A stretch of 64,000 nt of DNA from Streptomyces sp. PsTaAH-137 (GCF_003259365.1 NZ_QLLY01000008.1:298351-362350), one strand, 5' to 3'; shown: positions 42,414 to 51,965, counted from the stretch's first letter. The notes: generated by a model from the sequence alone, not told the origin. Program-made: numbers and translations.

Positions 42414-44027
42414 TCAGCGGGCGGCGGCGCTCGGCGCGGTTCCGGCCCGCGCGGTCGCCCCTTCGTCGGCCTCGGCGGGGGTGCGGTCCGCCGGGCCGCG
42501 CAGGACGACGTGGACGAGCAGCGCGGCGAGCACGGCGGCGCCGATCCACAGGGCCTGTTGCCAGCCGTCGACGAACGACTGCTGTGCGGCGCGGATGAGG
42601 GCGTGGGCGTGGCCGCCGGTCTCGGGGGCCACCTCGACGGCGTTGGCGATGCCTTCGCGGGCGGTGTCCGCGGCGCTCGCGGGGATGCCGTCGAGCCGGT
42701 CGTCGATGGCGCCGCGGTAGCCGCTGGCCAGCAGAGCGCCGAGCAGAGCGACGCCGAGGGCGGTGCCGAGCTCGCGGGTGACGTCGTTGAGCGCGGAGGC
42801 CACGCCCTGCTTGGCGCGGGGAAGGGAGCCGGTGATGGCCTCGGTGGAGGGCGTCATCGACAGACCCATGCCGACCCCCATGGCGAGCATGCCGGCCAGG
42901 ACGGACAGGTAGCCGCCGTCGACGGACACGAACAGGGCCATCAGGGCCAGGCCGAGGGCGGCCAGGGCGACGCCGACGGCCATGGTGGCGCGGGCGCCGA
43001 TCGTCACGGCCAGCTTGGGGGCCAGGCCGGAGGCCACCATCATCATGACGGCCATGGGCATCATCGCCGCGGTGGACAGCAGCCCGGACCAGCCCAGTAC
43101 CGCCTGGAAGAACGGGAACAGGACGACGGCGATCCCGGCCTGGACACCGAAGACGACGAGCAGCGTGACGGAGCCGCCGGTCAGGCCGCGCTCGCGGAAC
43201 AGGCGCACGTCCAGCAGTGCGGCGTCGCGGCGGCGCAGCTCCCAGGCGACGAAGGCGACGGCGGCGCCGACGCCGACGGCCAGGCCGGTCAGGCTGACGG
43301 GATCGGTCCAGCCCCGCTCGGGGCCTTCCTGGAGGACGAAGATGAGACCGACCACGGCGACGGCGGAGAACAGCGCGCCGACGGTGTCGAACGAACGGGT
43401 GGCGTGCTCGCGCGAGTTGGGCACCGACCTCAGCGTCATCGCCAGCGCGGCGGCGACCAGGGCCACGGGCAGGACGAACAGCCACCGCCAGTCGGCGACG
43501 TCGACCAGCAGGGCGGAGAGGAACATGCCCAGGATGCCGCCGCCTCCGGCGACACCGGTCCACACGCCGATGGCCCTGCCCCGCTTCTCCTCGGGAAAGG
43601 TCGAGGTGATGACGGCCAGCGTGATCGGCATGATCATCGCGGCGCCTACCCCGGCGACCGCGCGGGCGCCGAGCATCACGGCGGGCGACGGGGCGAGTCC
43701 GGCCACGACGGCGGCGGCGCCGAAGACGACGAGGCCGGTGATCAGCATGGGCTTGCGGCCCAGACGGTCCCCGATCGCGCCGAGCGGCAGCAGCAGCGCG
43801 GCCAGGGCCAGGGTGTAGATGTTGATGATCCACAGGACGGTGCTCTGCGAGGCGCCCCATTCGACGGCCAGGTGGGTCTGGGCGACGTTCAGCCCGGACA
43901 CCGAGGCGATGACGGCCATCAGCGCGAGCGAGACGGCGATCAGGATCGCGCGCAGCTGACGCGCGTCCGGCGTGCCCCCGGCGTCCGCCGCCGCATGCGG
44001 CGCCCGGGGAGGCTGACTGGTGCTCAT
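42414..44027 (-). CDS. MFS drug exporter (DHA2, 14 helices)
   Basis: A 537-residue efflux pump. VSGLNVAQTHLAVEWGASQ, motif A PLGAIGDRLGRKPMLITGL and motif C GVWTGVAGGGGILGMFLSAL are typical of DHA2/EmrB-QacA pumps, as is DWRWLFVLPV after helix 6. The start at 44027 has GGAAGGAAG upstream. It is divergent from an XRE/cupin regulator that probably controls it. Confidence 0.88.
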   Translation of the reverse strand: MSTSQPPRAPHAAADAGGTPDARQLRAILIAVSLALMAVIASVSGLNVAQTHLAVEWGASQSTVLWIINIYTLALAALLLPLGAIGDRLGRKPMLITGLVVFGAAAVVAGLAPSPAVMLGARAVAGVGAAMIMPITLAVITSTFPEEKRGRAIGVWTGVAGGGGILGMFLSALLVDVADWRWLFVLPVALVAAALAMTLRSVPNSREHATRSFDTVGALFSAVAVVGLIFVLQEGPERGWTDPVSLTGLAVGVGAAVAFVAWELRRRDAALLDVRLFRERGLTGGSVTLLVVFGVQAGIAVVLFPFFQAVLGWSGLLSTAAMMPMAVMMMVASGLAPKLAVTIGARATMAVGVALAALGLALMALFVSVDGGYLSVLAGMLAMGVGMGLSMTPSTEAITGSLPRAKQGVASALNDVTRELGTALGVALLGALLASGYRGAIDDRLDGIPASAADTAREGIANAVEVAPETGGHAHALIRAAQQSFVDGWQQALWIGAAVLAALLVHVVLRGPADRTPAEADEGATARAGTAPSAAAR

Positions 44028-44138
44028 GATCTTCCTTCCAGGAGGGCATGCCGGACGAGGGGCATGCCTGACCGGCGCCGGGACAGGGCCGGCTCGCCGG
44101 GTGGGTGTGTCAGCGACCGTAAGCCCGTTTTGCATCCA

Positions 44139-44156
44139 GGGCATACGATGTTGCCC
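44139..44156. promoter_or_regulatory. Operator-like palindrome over the regulator promoter
   Basis: GGGCA and TGCCC arms flank an 8-base centre that includes the -10-like TACGAT. It ends directly before the ATG at 44157, so the regulator mRNA may be leaderless and a bound dimer would block the promoter. Confidence 0.45.
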
Positions 44157-44759
44157 ATGACGCAAGAAGATGGGCAGCTGGACAGCCTCGTACGCAAACG
44201 GATCCGCGCCCTGCGCGTCGCACAGGGCTGGTCCCTGGAGGAACTGGCCACCCGGGCCAACCTCAGCCAGTCCTCACTGAGCCGGATCGAGAACGGTCAG
44301 CGACGCCTCGCCCTGGACCAACTGGTCACCCTCGCCCGCGCCCTCGACACCACGCTGGACCAGCTCGTGGAGAACGCCGCCGACGACGTCGTCATCAGCC
44401 CGATGATCGACGGCGCCCACGGGCTGATGCGCTGGCCGGTCAAGGGCGACCCCGGGATGAGCGTGATGCGGCAGCGGATGACGAACCCGCCGCCCGACAA
44501 TCCCGCCCGCATGCGCGCCCATCCCGGGCGCGAGTGGCTCGTCGTCCTGTCCGGGACGGCCGTCCTCATGCTCGGCCACCGGCGCTTTCGCATCGAGACC
44601 AACCAGGCCGCGGAATTCCCCACGATGATGCCGCACGCCATCGGCGCCGAAGGCGGACCGTGCGAGATCCTGGGCATCTTCGACCGCGACGCCCGGCGCG
44701 GCCACCAGAAGGACCCCGGCGACGGCACCGAGGCCGACTGCACGGACACCGGGTCGTAA
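44157..44759 (+). CDS. XRE regulator with C-terminal cupin domain
   Basis: A 200-residue regulator. The HTH is at residues 10-65 (RIRALRVAQGWSLEELATR; LSQSSLSRIENGQRRLAL), and a cupin domain near 105-185 (REWLVVLSGTAVLMLGHRRF; AAEFPTMMPHAIGAEG) probably binds a ligand. An ATG nine bases earlier (44148) is possible, but the TACGAT box then overlaps it, favouring 44157. It is divergent from the DHA2 pump, the usual setting of a pump repressor. Confidence 0.85.
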   Translation: MTQEDGQLDSLVRKRIRALRVAQGWSLEELATRANLSQSSLSRIENGQRRLALDQLVTLARALDTTLDQLVENAADDVVISPMIDGAHGLMRWPVKGDPGMSVMRQRMTNPPPDNPARMRAHPGREWLVVLSGTAVLMLGHRRFRIETNQAAEFPTMMPHAIGAEGGPCEILGIFDRDARRGHQKDPGDGTEADCTDTGS

Positions 44760-44849
44760 TCTTGCGCGCCGGGCAGCTCAGTACGTCACCTTCTTGCCTT
44801 TCGAGCAAGAGGCCATGCATCACGCGCATGCCGCGTCTACGGTGTCACC

Positions 44850-45695
44850 ATGAACCGAGCGCATGAGCACACCCCCCACCAGCACGACGACGCCGGCCAG
44901 GCTGAGATCCTCGACCTGGACGCCGAGGTGCTGTCCGAGCACATCGCGTCCCTCACCGCCTGGCTGCCGCTGAAGGGCGCGCCGCACCAGATCGTGGACC
45001 TGGGCTGCGGCACCGGCGCGGGCACCTTCGCGCTCCTGGAGCGTTTCCCCGACGCGCACGTCACCGCCGTCGACACCTCCGCCGGGCACCTTCAGCTCCT
45101 CCGCGAGAAGGCGTGCGCCCGCGGCGTCGAAGGGCGCGTGCGGACCGTGCAGGCCGACCTCGACGGCGACCGCTGGCCGGACCTCGGCACGCCGGATCTG
45201 GTGTGGGCCTCGGCCTCGATGCACCATCTGGCCGACCCCGCCCGAGCCCTGGCGGCCGTCCGCGAACTGCTCGCCCCCGAGGGCCTGTTCGCCGTCGTCG
45301 AGCTCGCCGGCTTCCCGCGCTTCCTGCCCGCCGACGCCCCCGAGGGCCGGCCCGGCCTCGAAGACCGCGTGCACGCCGCGACCGACAGCCACCACGCCGA
45401 GCACGTCCCGCACCGCGGCGCCGACTGGGGCCCGATGCTGACCGCCGCCGGGTTCGCCGTGGAGGACAAGCGCACCGTCGCCGTCGACATCGAGGGCGGG
45501 CGCAGCGACACCATCGGGCGCTACGCCATGGCCGGCCTGCGGCGCGTCCGCGACGTCGCCGCCCCCGCCCTGAGCCCCGAAGACCTCACCGCGCTCGACG
45601 AACTCCTCGACCCCGACAGCCCGAACGGCCTGCTGCACCGCGCGGACCTCGCCGTACGCACCGAGCGCGTCGTCTGGGCCGCACGCCGCGCCTGA
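44850..45695 (+). CDS. Class I SAM-dependent methyltransferase
   Basis: A 281-residue methyltransferase. Motif I is IVDLGCGTGAGTFALLERF (about 48-66), motif II VTAVDTSAGHLQLL, and the substrate part WASASMHHLADPARALAAV and LAPEGLFAVVELAG. TACGGT six bases before ATG suggests a leaderless mRNA. Substrate is unknown; small-molecule methylation is the likely class. Confidence 0.85.
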   Translation: MNRAHEHTPHQHDDAGQAEILDLDAEVLSEHIASLTAWLPLKGAPHQIVDLGCGTGAGTFALLERFPDAHVTAVDTSAGHLQLLREKACARGVEGRVRTVQADLDGDRWPDLGTPDLVWASASMHHLADPARALAAVRELLAPEGLFAVVELAGFPRFLPADAPEGRPGLEDRVHAATDSHHAEHVPHRGADWGPMLTAAGFAVEDKRTVAVDIEGGRSDTIGRYAMAGLRRVRDVAAPALSPEDLTALDELLDPDSPNGLLHRADLAVRTERVVWAARRA

Positions 45696-45713
45696 CCCGC
45701 CGCACAGCCCGGT

Positions 45714-46565
45714 TCAGTCCCCGTGGCGGCGGCGGTTGCGGCGCTCCTGACGCTCCTCCAGGCGGTCGAGGTGCTCCTCCATGCGCTCGCGGTGCCGCTC
45801 GATACGGTCGCCATGGAGGCCGTGGTGCCCGTCGAGAAGGGCACGGCGGTCCTCCCTGCGGTCCAGGCGCTCCCGGCGCCGCTCCTCCTTCAGGCGCTGC
45901 CGCTCGGCCTTGGGGAGCTTGCGCTCGACCCCGACGCCGCCCCAGAAGGCGAACCCGGTGATCACCACGCGCGGCGCCCCGGGATCCCCCGGCACCCCGG
46001 ACTCGCTGTGGTCGAAGCCGCCCATGATGCCGATGCCGCGCACGACGACCTCGACGCCGGGCGGCACGATCACATTGACGCCGCCCATGATCGCGACGCA
46101 GTTGAGGACGGTCTCGCGGGACTCGAAGTTGGCCTCGCGCAGGTCGAGTTCACCGCCGCCCATGACGGCCACGCAGTCCATCCGGGCCGGCACCGTCCAC
46201 CGCCCCTTGCGCTCGAACCCGGAGAGGACGCCGACGCCCCACGCGGACCCGCCCGCGGCGCCCCCAATCCGCGCCGCCCAGTCGACGGCGCCCTCGGGCA
46301 GCGGCTCCTTCGTGAGGTTCACCGGCGCGGGCGTCGCCGCGCCGGGCAGATCACGGGTGACGGGCAGCAGCTCACGGTACGTACGCGCCTTGTACGTCTC
46401 CTCCAGACGCTCCCCGAACTCCTCCATGTCGAGACGCCCCTCGGCCAGCGCGTCGCGCAGCCGCTCGGCGACCTGCTCGCGGTCGGCGTCGGAGGCCCGG
46501 AGATCGAGGCCGTCGTCCTTCGGTCCGGACTCGTCGGGGCGGTCCGGGAGCGCTGCGTCCGTCAT
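45714..46565 (-). CDS. DUF1707/cell-wall-active regulator-like protein
   Basis: A 283-residue protein. The DUF1707 (SHOCT-like) domain is LRASDADREQVAERLRDALA then GRLDMEEFGERLEETYKART (about 22-62). A beta-rich DUF2154-like domain with repeated VAVMGGGELDL, VAIMGGVNVIV and GIGIMGGFDH follows. A long Arg/Glu-rich coiled tail ends it (about 215-283). Such proteins are common, probably cytoplasmic, and of unknown function. Confidence 0.86.
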   Translation of the reverse strand: MTDAALPDRPDESGPKDDGLDLRASDADREQVAERLRDALAEGRLDMEEFGERLEETYKARTYRELLPVTRDLPGAATPAPVNLTKEPLPEGAVDWAARIGGAAGGSAWGVGVLSGFERKGRWTVPARMDCVAVMGGGELDLREANFESRETVLNCVAIMGGVNVIVPPGVEVVVRGIGIMGGFDHSESGVPGDPGAPRVVITGFAFWGGVGVERKLPKAERQRLKEERRRERLDRREDRRALLDGHHGLHGDRIERHRERMEEHLDRLEERQERRNRRRHGD

Positions 46566-46583
46566 GTTTTCAGCGTACGGGCG

Positions 46584-47558
46584 TCAGTACGCCAATGAAG
46601 CACCCCCGGCATACATCCGTGCGATCACACTCTCGATGTCCGGCTCCCGCACCGACAGATCGGCCAGCGGATAGCGCCCGGCGATCTCGGCGACGAGCGG
46701 CGCCGCCGAACGGTCGGCGGGGAACGCCAGCCACTGCCGCACCCCGTCCACCTTCACCACCCGTGCGAACTCCACCTCGATCGGGGGGAGTTCGCGCTCC
46801 AGGTCGACGACGAGGGTGCGCTCGCCGCCGCCCAGCTCGTGCAGCCCGTCGAGATCACCGTCGTACATCAGACGCCCGTGGTCGATCACCATGACGCGGC
46901 GGCAGAGCTGCTCGATGTCGGTGAGGTCGTGCGTGGTCAGGAGGACCGTCGTGCCGCGCTCGGCGTTCAAGTCCCGCAGGAACTCCCGGACTTTGACCTT
47001 GGAGACGATGTCCAGGCCGATCGTCGGCTCGTCCAGGTACAGCACCTCCGGGTCGTGAAGCAGCGCCGCCGCGATGTCGCCGCGCATCCGCTGCCCCAGC
47101 GAGAGCTGCCGCACCGGCACCTCCAACAGCTCCTCCATCTCCAGGAGTTCGACGCACCGGTCCAGGTTCTCCGCGTACCGGGCGTCGGGGATCCGGTACA
47201 TGCGGCGCATCAGCCGGTACGAGTCGATGAGCGGCAGGTCCCACCAGAGCGTGGTGCGCTGCCCGAAGACGACGCCGATGCGGTGGGCGAGCCTGGACCG
47301 CTCGCGCGAGGGGTCGATGCCCGCGACGCGCAGCCGGCCCGCGCTCGGCGTCAGGATGCCGGTCAGCATCTTGATCGTGGTCGACTTCCCGGCACCGTTC
47401 GGACCGATGTAGCCGACCATCTCGCCGCGCGGCACGCCGAACGTCAGCGAGTCCACCGCCCGCACCTCGCGCCGCTCCCGGCGCATGAACCCGGCCTTCC
47501 TGCGCACGTCGAAGACCTTCTCGACGCCGTCCACCTCGATCAGCGGCTCCCCGCTCAC
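46584..47558 (-). CDS. ABC transporter ATP-binding protein
   Basis: A 324-residue ATPase for an ABC-2 exporter. Walker A is GYIGPNGAGKSTTIKML, the signature LSLGQRMRGDIAAALLHDP (LSLGQ in place of LSGGQ), Walker B VLYLDEPTIGLD, and the switch His in LLTTHDL. The GTG at 47558 starts SGEPLIEVDG, after GAGAGGGG. It is the last gene of a three-gene unit with two permeases; the substrate is unknown. Confidence 0.9.
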   Translation of the reverse strand: MSGEPLIEVDGVEKVFDVRRKAGFMRRERREVRAVDSLTFGVPRGEMVGYIGPNGAGKSTTIKMLTGILTPSAGRLRVAGIDPSRERSRLAHRIGVVFGQRTTLWWDLPLIDSYRLMRRMYRIPDARYAENLDRCVELLEMEELLEVPVRQLSLGQRMRGDIAAALLHDPEVLYLDEPTIGLDIVSKVKVREFLRDLNAERGTTVLLTTHDLTDIEQLCRRVMVIDHGRLMYDGDLDGLHELGGGERTLVVDLERELPPIEVEFARVVKVDGVRQWLAFPADRSAAPLVAEIAGRYPLADLSVREPDIESVIARMYAGGASLAY

Positions 47559-47572
47559 CCCATCGACCCCTC

Positions 47573-48445
47573 TCAGCTTCCCGTACTCCGATAGCCCCGC
47601 AGCGCACCCCGCCACACCCGGCCCGCCACCGCCAGACACACCGCGGCCACCAGCGGCGGCGCGAAGGCCACCCACCGCGGCAGGTCCAGCGGATAGGGAC
47701 GGCCCAGGATGTACAGCGCCGGGATCCAGTTCACGAACGCCAGCGGCAGGACGAACGTGACGCCCCGCAGCAGGTTGTCGCCGAACACGGTCGGCGGGTA
47801 CTGGAGCAGCGCGTTCCCGCCGAACGTCGCCGCGTTCTGCACCTCGGCCGCGTCCTGCGCCACGATCTGGAACGACGCGCCCGCGATGAACACGGCCGTG
47901 AAGATCGCGGCCCCGCTGACCACCAGGAGCGGCACGAGCAGCACCTTCACCGGCGTCCAGGCCACGTCGATCGTCACCGCGGCCCACACCAGCACCACCA
48001 GACCCTGGCTGATCCGGCCGGCCCGGCGCAGCGCGAACTGGTCCGCCGCCAGCTGCACCAGGACCGGCGCGGGCCGCACCAGGAACACGTCCAGCGTCCC
48101 GTCCCGCACCCGCCGCCCGGTCCGCCCCAGCGACCCGGCGAACAGATCGGCGAGACCGAACGAGGATCCCGCGGTGCCGTACAGGAACGCGATCTCGGGG
48201 AGGGTGTAGCCGCCGAGCCGGTCGACCTGCGAGAACATCAGCAGGATCCCGCAGAACTCCAGGCCCGTCATCGCGAAGTTCCCGAAGGCGGTCAGCGCGA
48301 ACGACGCCCGGTACGCCATCGTGGAGCGGATCCACGCCCCGGAGATCATGCGGAACATCCGCCAGGCCGTCAGTGCCCGGCCCTGGGCGCGCGCCTCGGT
48401 CCGCCACCCGGCGCCCGCGGCCTCCGTCGTCCCCTGCTCAGCCAC
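47573..48445 (-). CDS. ABC-2 type permease (DUF990-like) 1
   Basis: A 290-residue membrane subunit with six hydrophobic segments. RVRDGTLDVFLVRPAPVLVQLA is the typical loop of this permease family. GTG at 48445 overlaps the stop of the other permease by eight bases, and the ATPase gene starts 14 bases after this one, giving a tight operon. Confidence 0.86.
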   Translation of the reverse strand: MAEQGTTEAAGAGWRTEARAQGRALTAWRMFRMISGAWIRSTMAYRASFALTAFGNFAMTGLEFCGILLMFSQVDRLGGYTLPEIAFLYGTAGSSFGLADLFAGSLGRTGRRVRDGTLDVFLVRPAPVLVQLAADQFALRRAGRISQGLVVLVWAAVTIDVAWTPVKVLLVPLLVVSGAAIFTAVFIAGASFQIVAQDAAEVQNAATFGGNALLQYPPTVFGDNLLRGVTFVLPLAFVNWIPALYILGRPYPLDLPRWVAFAPPLVAAVCLAVAGRVWRGALRGYRSTGS

Positions 48446-49292
48446 CCTGCACCACCACCCGCCGCGTCGCCGCCCGCTGCAACAGCCGGCCCGCCCCGAG
48501 CAGCGCCACCGCCCAGCCGGCCTGGAAGAGGAAGCTGCCCAGCGGGCCCCGGCCGGGATGCGTGCCCATCAGCACGTCCGCCGGGACCTGGAGCAGCGCC
48601 GACCACGGCAGCGCCCGCGCCACGTCACCGATCGTGCCCGGGAACACGTTCAGCGGCAGCAGCATCCCGGAGAAGAACGTGCCGACGATCCCGTACATCT
48701 GCACCGCGCCGTTGCCGTCCATGAACCAGAACGCCGACATCGCCACCAGATAGCGCAGCGCGAAACTCACCACGCAGCCGAGGACCACCGCCACCAGGAA
48801 CGCCAGCCACCGCAAGCCGTCGTGCGGCAGCGCGAGCGGGAACGCCAGCGCCCCCACCACCAGCGGCACCACCCCGCGCCCGAGCAGCTGGAACAGCGCC
48901 CGCCCCAGATCCAGCGACAGCCACCAGCACTGCAGATCGACCGGCCGGTACAGATCGACGGCGATGTCCCCGCTGCGGATCCGCGCCATCAGCTCGGCCT
49001 CGACACCGGACGGCATCCCGAGCATCATCACGGCGAAGAGCGCCTGCCCGATCCAGACGAACGTGAGCGCCTGCGCCTGGTCGTAGCCCCCGAGATGCGG
49101 ACGCTCGTCCCACAGCGCCAGATAGGTGTAGGCGATGATCATGCCGAACACGGTGTTGGTGACGATGCCGGCCACGGTGGACGCGCGATAAGTGGCGTAT
49201 CTCCGCAGTCCACTGGCGACCACAGCCGCGTACAACCGAAGAGCTCCCACCGACCGCACCCTAGGGGCGGCCGGGCCTCGCCTGCCATGCAT
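48438..49292 (-). CDS. ABC-2 type permease (DUF990-like) 2
   Basis: A 284-residue membrane subunit, six helices, with RIRSGDIAVDLYRPVDLQ as the counterpart of the loop in permease 1. Homologues usually begin near VGALRLYAAV, so an internal GTG about 15-18 codons in may be the true start. It is the first gene of the exporter operon and is divergent from the PBP gene. Confidence 0.83.
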   Translation of the reverse strand: MHGRRGPAAPRVRSVGALRLYAAVVASGLRRYATYRASTVAGIVTNTVFGMIIAYTYLALWDERPHLGGYDQAQALTFVWIGQALFAVMMLGMPSGVEAELMARIRSGDIAVDLYRPVDLQCWWLSLDLGRALFQLLGRGVVPLVVGALAFPLALPHDGLRWLAFLVAVVLGCVVSFALRYLVAMSAFWFMDGNGAVQMYGIVGTFFSGMLLPLNVFPGTIGDVARALPWSALLQVPADVLMGTHPGRGPLGSFLFQAGWAVALLGAGRLLQRAATRRVVVQGG

Positions 49293-49330
49293 TTTCCCGG
49301 TGATGTAGGAGGCTTATGTGTCATACGAGG

Positions 49331-49345
49331 CGTACGTGACGTACG
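49331..49345. promoter_or_regulatory. 15-bp palindrome upstream of the PBP gene
   Basis: CGTACGT and ACGTACG surround a single G, 25 bp before the PBP start and in the divergent region with the ABC permease. It is a candidate operator or promoter element; the regulator is unknown. Confidence 0.35.
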
Positions 49346-49370
49346 ACGCGAAACAGGAGTTCCACAGGAC

Positions 49371-51665
49371 ATGAGCAGCGACGAGCCGCCCCCGCAGGAC
49401 CCTGGCCACGGCCCCGGTCCGGACCCGGCCCCCGCCACGGCCAAGGGAAAGGGCAAGGCCAGGCGCCCCAAGCGCACCGGCTGGCGGCGCCTGATCCCCA
49501 CCTGGCGCATGGTGCTCGGCACGCTCATCGGCTTCATCGTGCTCTGCTGCGGCCTGTTCGCCCTCGGCTACGCCCTCGTGGACATCCCGCCCGCCAACTC
49601 CGCCGCCACCGCGCAGAGCAACGTCTACCTGTACGCGAACGGCGCGCAGATCGCCCGCGACGGCGACGTCAACCGCGAGAACGTCCAGCTCGCCCAGATC
49701 CCCAAGCCCGTCCAGCACGCCGTGCTCGCCGCCGAGGACCGCGACTTCTACTCCGAATCGGCCATCGACCCCAAGGCGATGCTGCGCGCGGCCTGGAACA
49801 CCCTGCGCGGCAAGGGCAAGCAGTCCGGCTCGACCATCACCCAGCAGTACGTGAAGAACTACTACCTCGGCCAGGAGCAGACGGTCTCCCGGAAGGTGAA
49901 GGAGTTCTTCATCTCCATCAAGCTCGACCGCGAGGCGTCCAAGGACGAGATCCTCACCGGCTACCTCAACACCAGCTACTTCGGCCGCAACGCCTACGGC
50001 ATCCAGGCCGCCGCCCAGGCCTACTACGGCGTCGACGTCGACGACCTGACGACCGCCCAAGGCGCCTATCTGGCAGCCCTGTTGAACGCCCCGAGCGCCT
50101 ACGACGTCGTCGCGCACCCCGAGAACAGGAGCAGCGCCGAGGCCCGCTGGAACTACGTCCTCGACGGCATGGTCAAACAGAAGTGGCTCAGTGCCTCCGA
50201 CCGGCAGAACATGACGTTCCCCGTGCCCAAGGAGGCCAAGGGCGCCGCCGGGATGTCCGGCCAGCGCGGCTACATCGTGCAGGCCGTGAAGGACTACATC
50301 ACCAGCAACAAGATCCTCGACGAGGACACCCTCGCCTCCGGCGGGTACCGCATCACCACCACGCTCCAGAAGAAGAAGCAGGACGCCTTCGCCGAAGCCG
50401 TCGACGACCAGCTGATGTCCCGGCTCGACACCTCGGCGCGCGACGTCGACAAGAACGTACGGGCGGGTGGCGCCGCCATCGACCCCGCCACCGGCAAGGT
50501 CGTCGCCATGTACGGCGGCATCGACTACACGAAGCAGTACGTCAACAACGCCACGCGCCGCGACTACCAGGTCGGCTCCACCTTCAAGCCGTTCGTCTTC
50601 ACCTCCGCCGTCGAGAACGCCTCCACCACGCAGGACGGCCGCGTCATCACGCCCAACACCCTCTACGACGGCACCGACCAGCGCCCCGTACAGGGCTGGG
50701 ACGGCGGCACCTACGCCCCCGAGAACGAGGACGGCGTCTCCTACGGCAACATCACCGTCCGCACCGCCACCGACAAGTCCGTCAACAGCGTCTACGCCCA
50801 GATGGCCGTCGACGTCGGCCCCGCCAAGGTCAAAAGGACCGCCGTCGACCTCGGCCTGCCGGAGACCACCCCGGACCTCACCGCGTCCCCGTCGATCGCC
50901 CTCGGCCCGGCGACCGCCAGCGTCCTCGACATGACCGAGGCGTACGCGACCCTCGCCAACCACGGCCGGCACGGCACGTACACGATCCTCGCCTCCGTCA
51001 CCAAGGACGGCGAGAAGATCGAACTGCCCGAGCAGGACACCCAGCGGGCCGTCAGCCGCGAGGCCGCCGACACCACCACCTCGATCCTCCAGTCCGTCGT
51101 CGACAGCGGCACCGGCACCGCCGCCCAGGCCGCCGGCCGCCCCGCCGCCGGCAAGACCGGCACCGCCGAGGAGGACACGGCCGCCTGGTTCGCGGGCTAC
51201 ACCCCCGACCTCGCCACCGTCGTCTCCGTGATGGGCCAGGACCCCCGGACCGGCGCCCACACCTCGCTCTACGGAGCAGCCGGCCTGCCCCGCGTCAACG
51301 GCGGCGGGTTCCCGGCGCAGATCTGGGCCCAGTTCACCAGGAAGGCGCTCTCCGGCACCCCGGCGAACGACTTCGACCTCACCCTGGAGGACGGCGCCGA
51401 GGAGCCGGTCGCCCCCACGGTCACGACACCGGCCGTGCCGTCCGCCCCGGCCTCCGAGGAGCCCTCCGCCTCCGACGAACCGACCGGCGAACCCACCGGA
51501 GAGACGGCCTCGCCGACGGAGGAATCACCGCAGCCCCCCGACGTCCCGCAGACCGAGGACCCCGGCCAGGACCAGGACCGGCCGGACGAGGACGGCGGCG
51601 ACAACGTCCTCAATGACCTGACGTCAGCTTCAAACCCACGATCGACACGAGCAGCAGTCCGATGA
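49371..51665 (+). CDS. Class A penicillin-binding protein (bifunctional)
   Basis: A 764-residue cell-wall synthase with an N-terminal basic region, one membrane helix (VLGTLIGFIVLCCGLFALGY, about 48-67), a GT51 transglycosylase domain (AEDRDFYSESAID at 121; GSTITQQYVKNYYL at 153-166) and a transpeptidase domain (Ser403 in GSTFKPF, SVN motif near 470, Lys595 in KTGTAE). The canonical EDxxFxxH lacks its His here, as I recall in other Streptomyces PBPs. A Pro/Glu/Thr-rich tail of about 110 residues overlaps the SugE gene end by 56 bp. ATG at 49371 follows ACAGGA. Confidence 0.92.
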   Translation: MSSDEPPPQDPGHGPGPDPAPATAKGKGKARRPKRTGWRRLIPTWRMVLGTLIGFIVLCCGLFALGYALVDIPPANSAATAQSNVYLYANGAQIARDGDVNRENVQLAQIPKPVQHAVLAAEDRDFYSESAIDPKAMLRAAWNTLRGKGKQSGSTITQQYVKNYYLGQEQTVSRKVKEFFISIKLDREASKDEILTGYLNTSYFGRNAYGIQAAAQAYYGVDVDDLTTAQGAYLAALLNAPSAYDVVAHPENRSSAEARWNYVLDGMVKQKWLSASDRQNMTFPVPKEAKGAAGMSGQRGYIVQAVKDYITSNKILDEDTLASGGYRITTTLQKKKQDAFAEAVDDQLMSRLDTSARDVDKNVRAGGAAIDPATGKVVAMYGGIDYTKQYVNNATRRDYQVGSTFKPFVFTSAVENASTTQDGRVITPNTLYDGTDQRPVQGWDGGTYAPENEDGVSYGNITVRTATDKSVNSVYAQMAVDVGPAKVKRTAVDLGLPETTPDLTASPSIALGPATASVLDMTEAYATLANHGRHGTYTILASVTKDGEKIELPEQDTQRAVSREAADTTTSILQSVVDSGTGTAAQAAGRPAAGKTGTAEEDTAAWFAGYTPDLATVVSVMGQDPRTGAHTSLYGAAGLPRVNGGGFPAQIWAQFTRKALSGTPANDFDLTLEDGAEEPVAPTVTTPAVPSAPASEEPSASDEPTGEPTGETASPTEESPQPPDVPQTEDPGQDQDRPDEDGGDNVLNDLTSASNPRSTRAAVR

Positions 51666-51930
51666 AGAAGATCCGCGCGGCCGTCGCCGGCTCCCCCAGC
51701 AGCAGCATGCCGACGATGGCCGCGCCCGCGGCCCCGATGCCCACCCACACGCCGTACGCCGTACCGATCGGCAGCGACTTCGCGGCGTAGGACAGCAGCA
51801 TCATGCTGGCGACGATCCCCGCGCCCGTGAACACACTCGGCCAGAGCCGGGTGAAACCGTCCGTGTACTTCATACCGATCGACCAGGCGACTTCGAGAAG
51901 TCCGGCGACAACGATCAGGATCCAGGCCAT
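51610..51930 (-). CDS. SMR transporter, SugE/guanidinium exporter type
   Basis: A 106-residue, four-helix small multidrug resistance protein. The essential membrane Glu is in LLEVAWSIGMKYTDGF; WPSVFTGAGIVASMMLLSYA and GTAYGVWVGIGAAGAAIVG are typical of the Gdx/SugE branch, which exports guanidinium. ATG at 51930 is chosen because GGAGG lies eight bases upstream; a GTG nine bases earlier overlaps that site. A guanidine-III riboswitch precedes it, which supports the guanidinium role. Its 3' end overlaps the PBP gene on the other strand. Confidence 0.88.
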   Translation of the reverse strand: MAWILIVVAGLLEVAWSIGMKYTDGFTRLWPSVFTGAGIVASMMLLSYAAKSLPIGTAYGVWVGIGAAGAAIVGMLLLGEPATAARIFFIGLLLVSIVGLKLTSGH

Positions 51931-51965
51931 GACTGGCACCTCCGTCAGTGGTTCTCAACAGGGGT

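Noticed and set aside
48321..49370. N-terminal extension of the PBP frame
   Set aside because: It overlaps the ABC permease genes, is His/Arg/Pro-rich and lacks a start with a ribosome binding site; the ATG at 49371 fits.
49314..51260. 648-codon minus-strand frame opposite the PBP
   Set aside because: Gly/Val/Asp-rich antisense frame of a real gene; no motif and no ribosome binding site.
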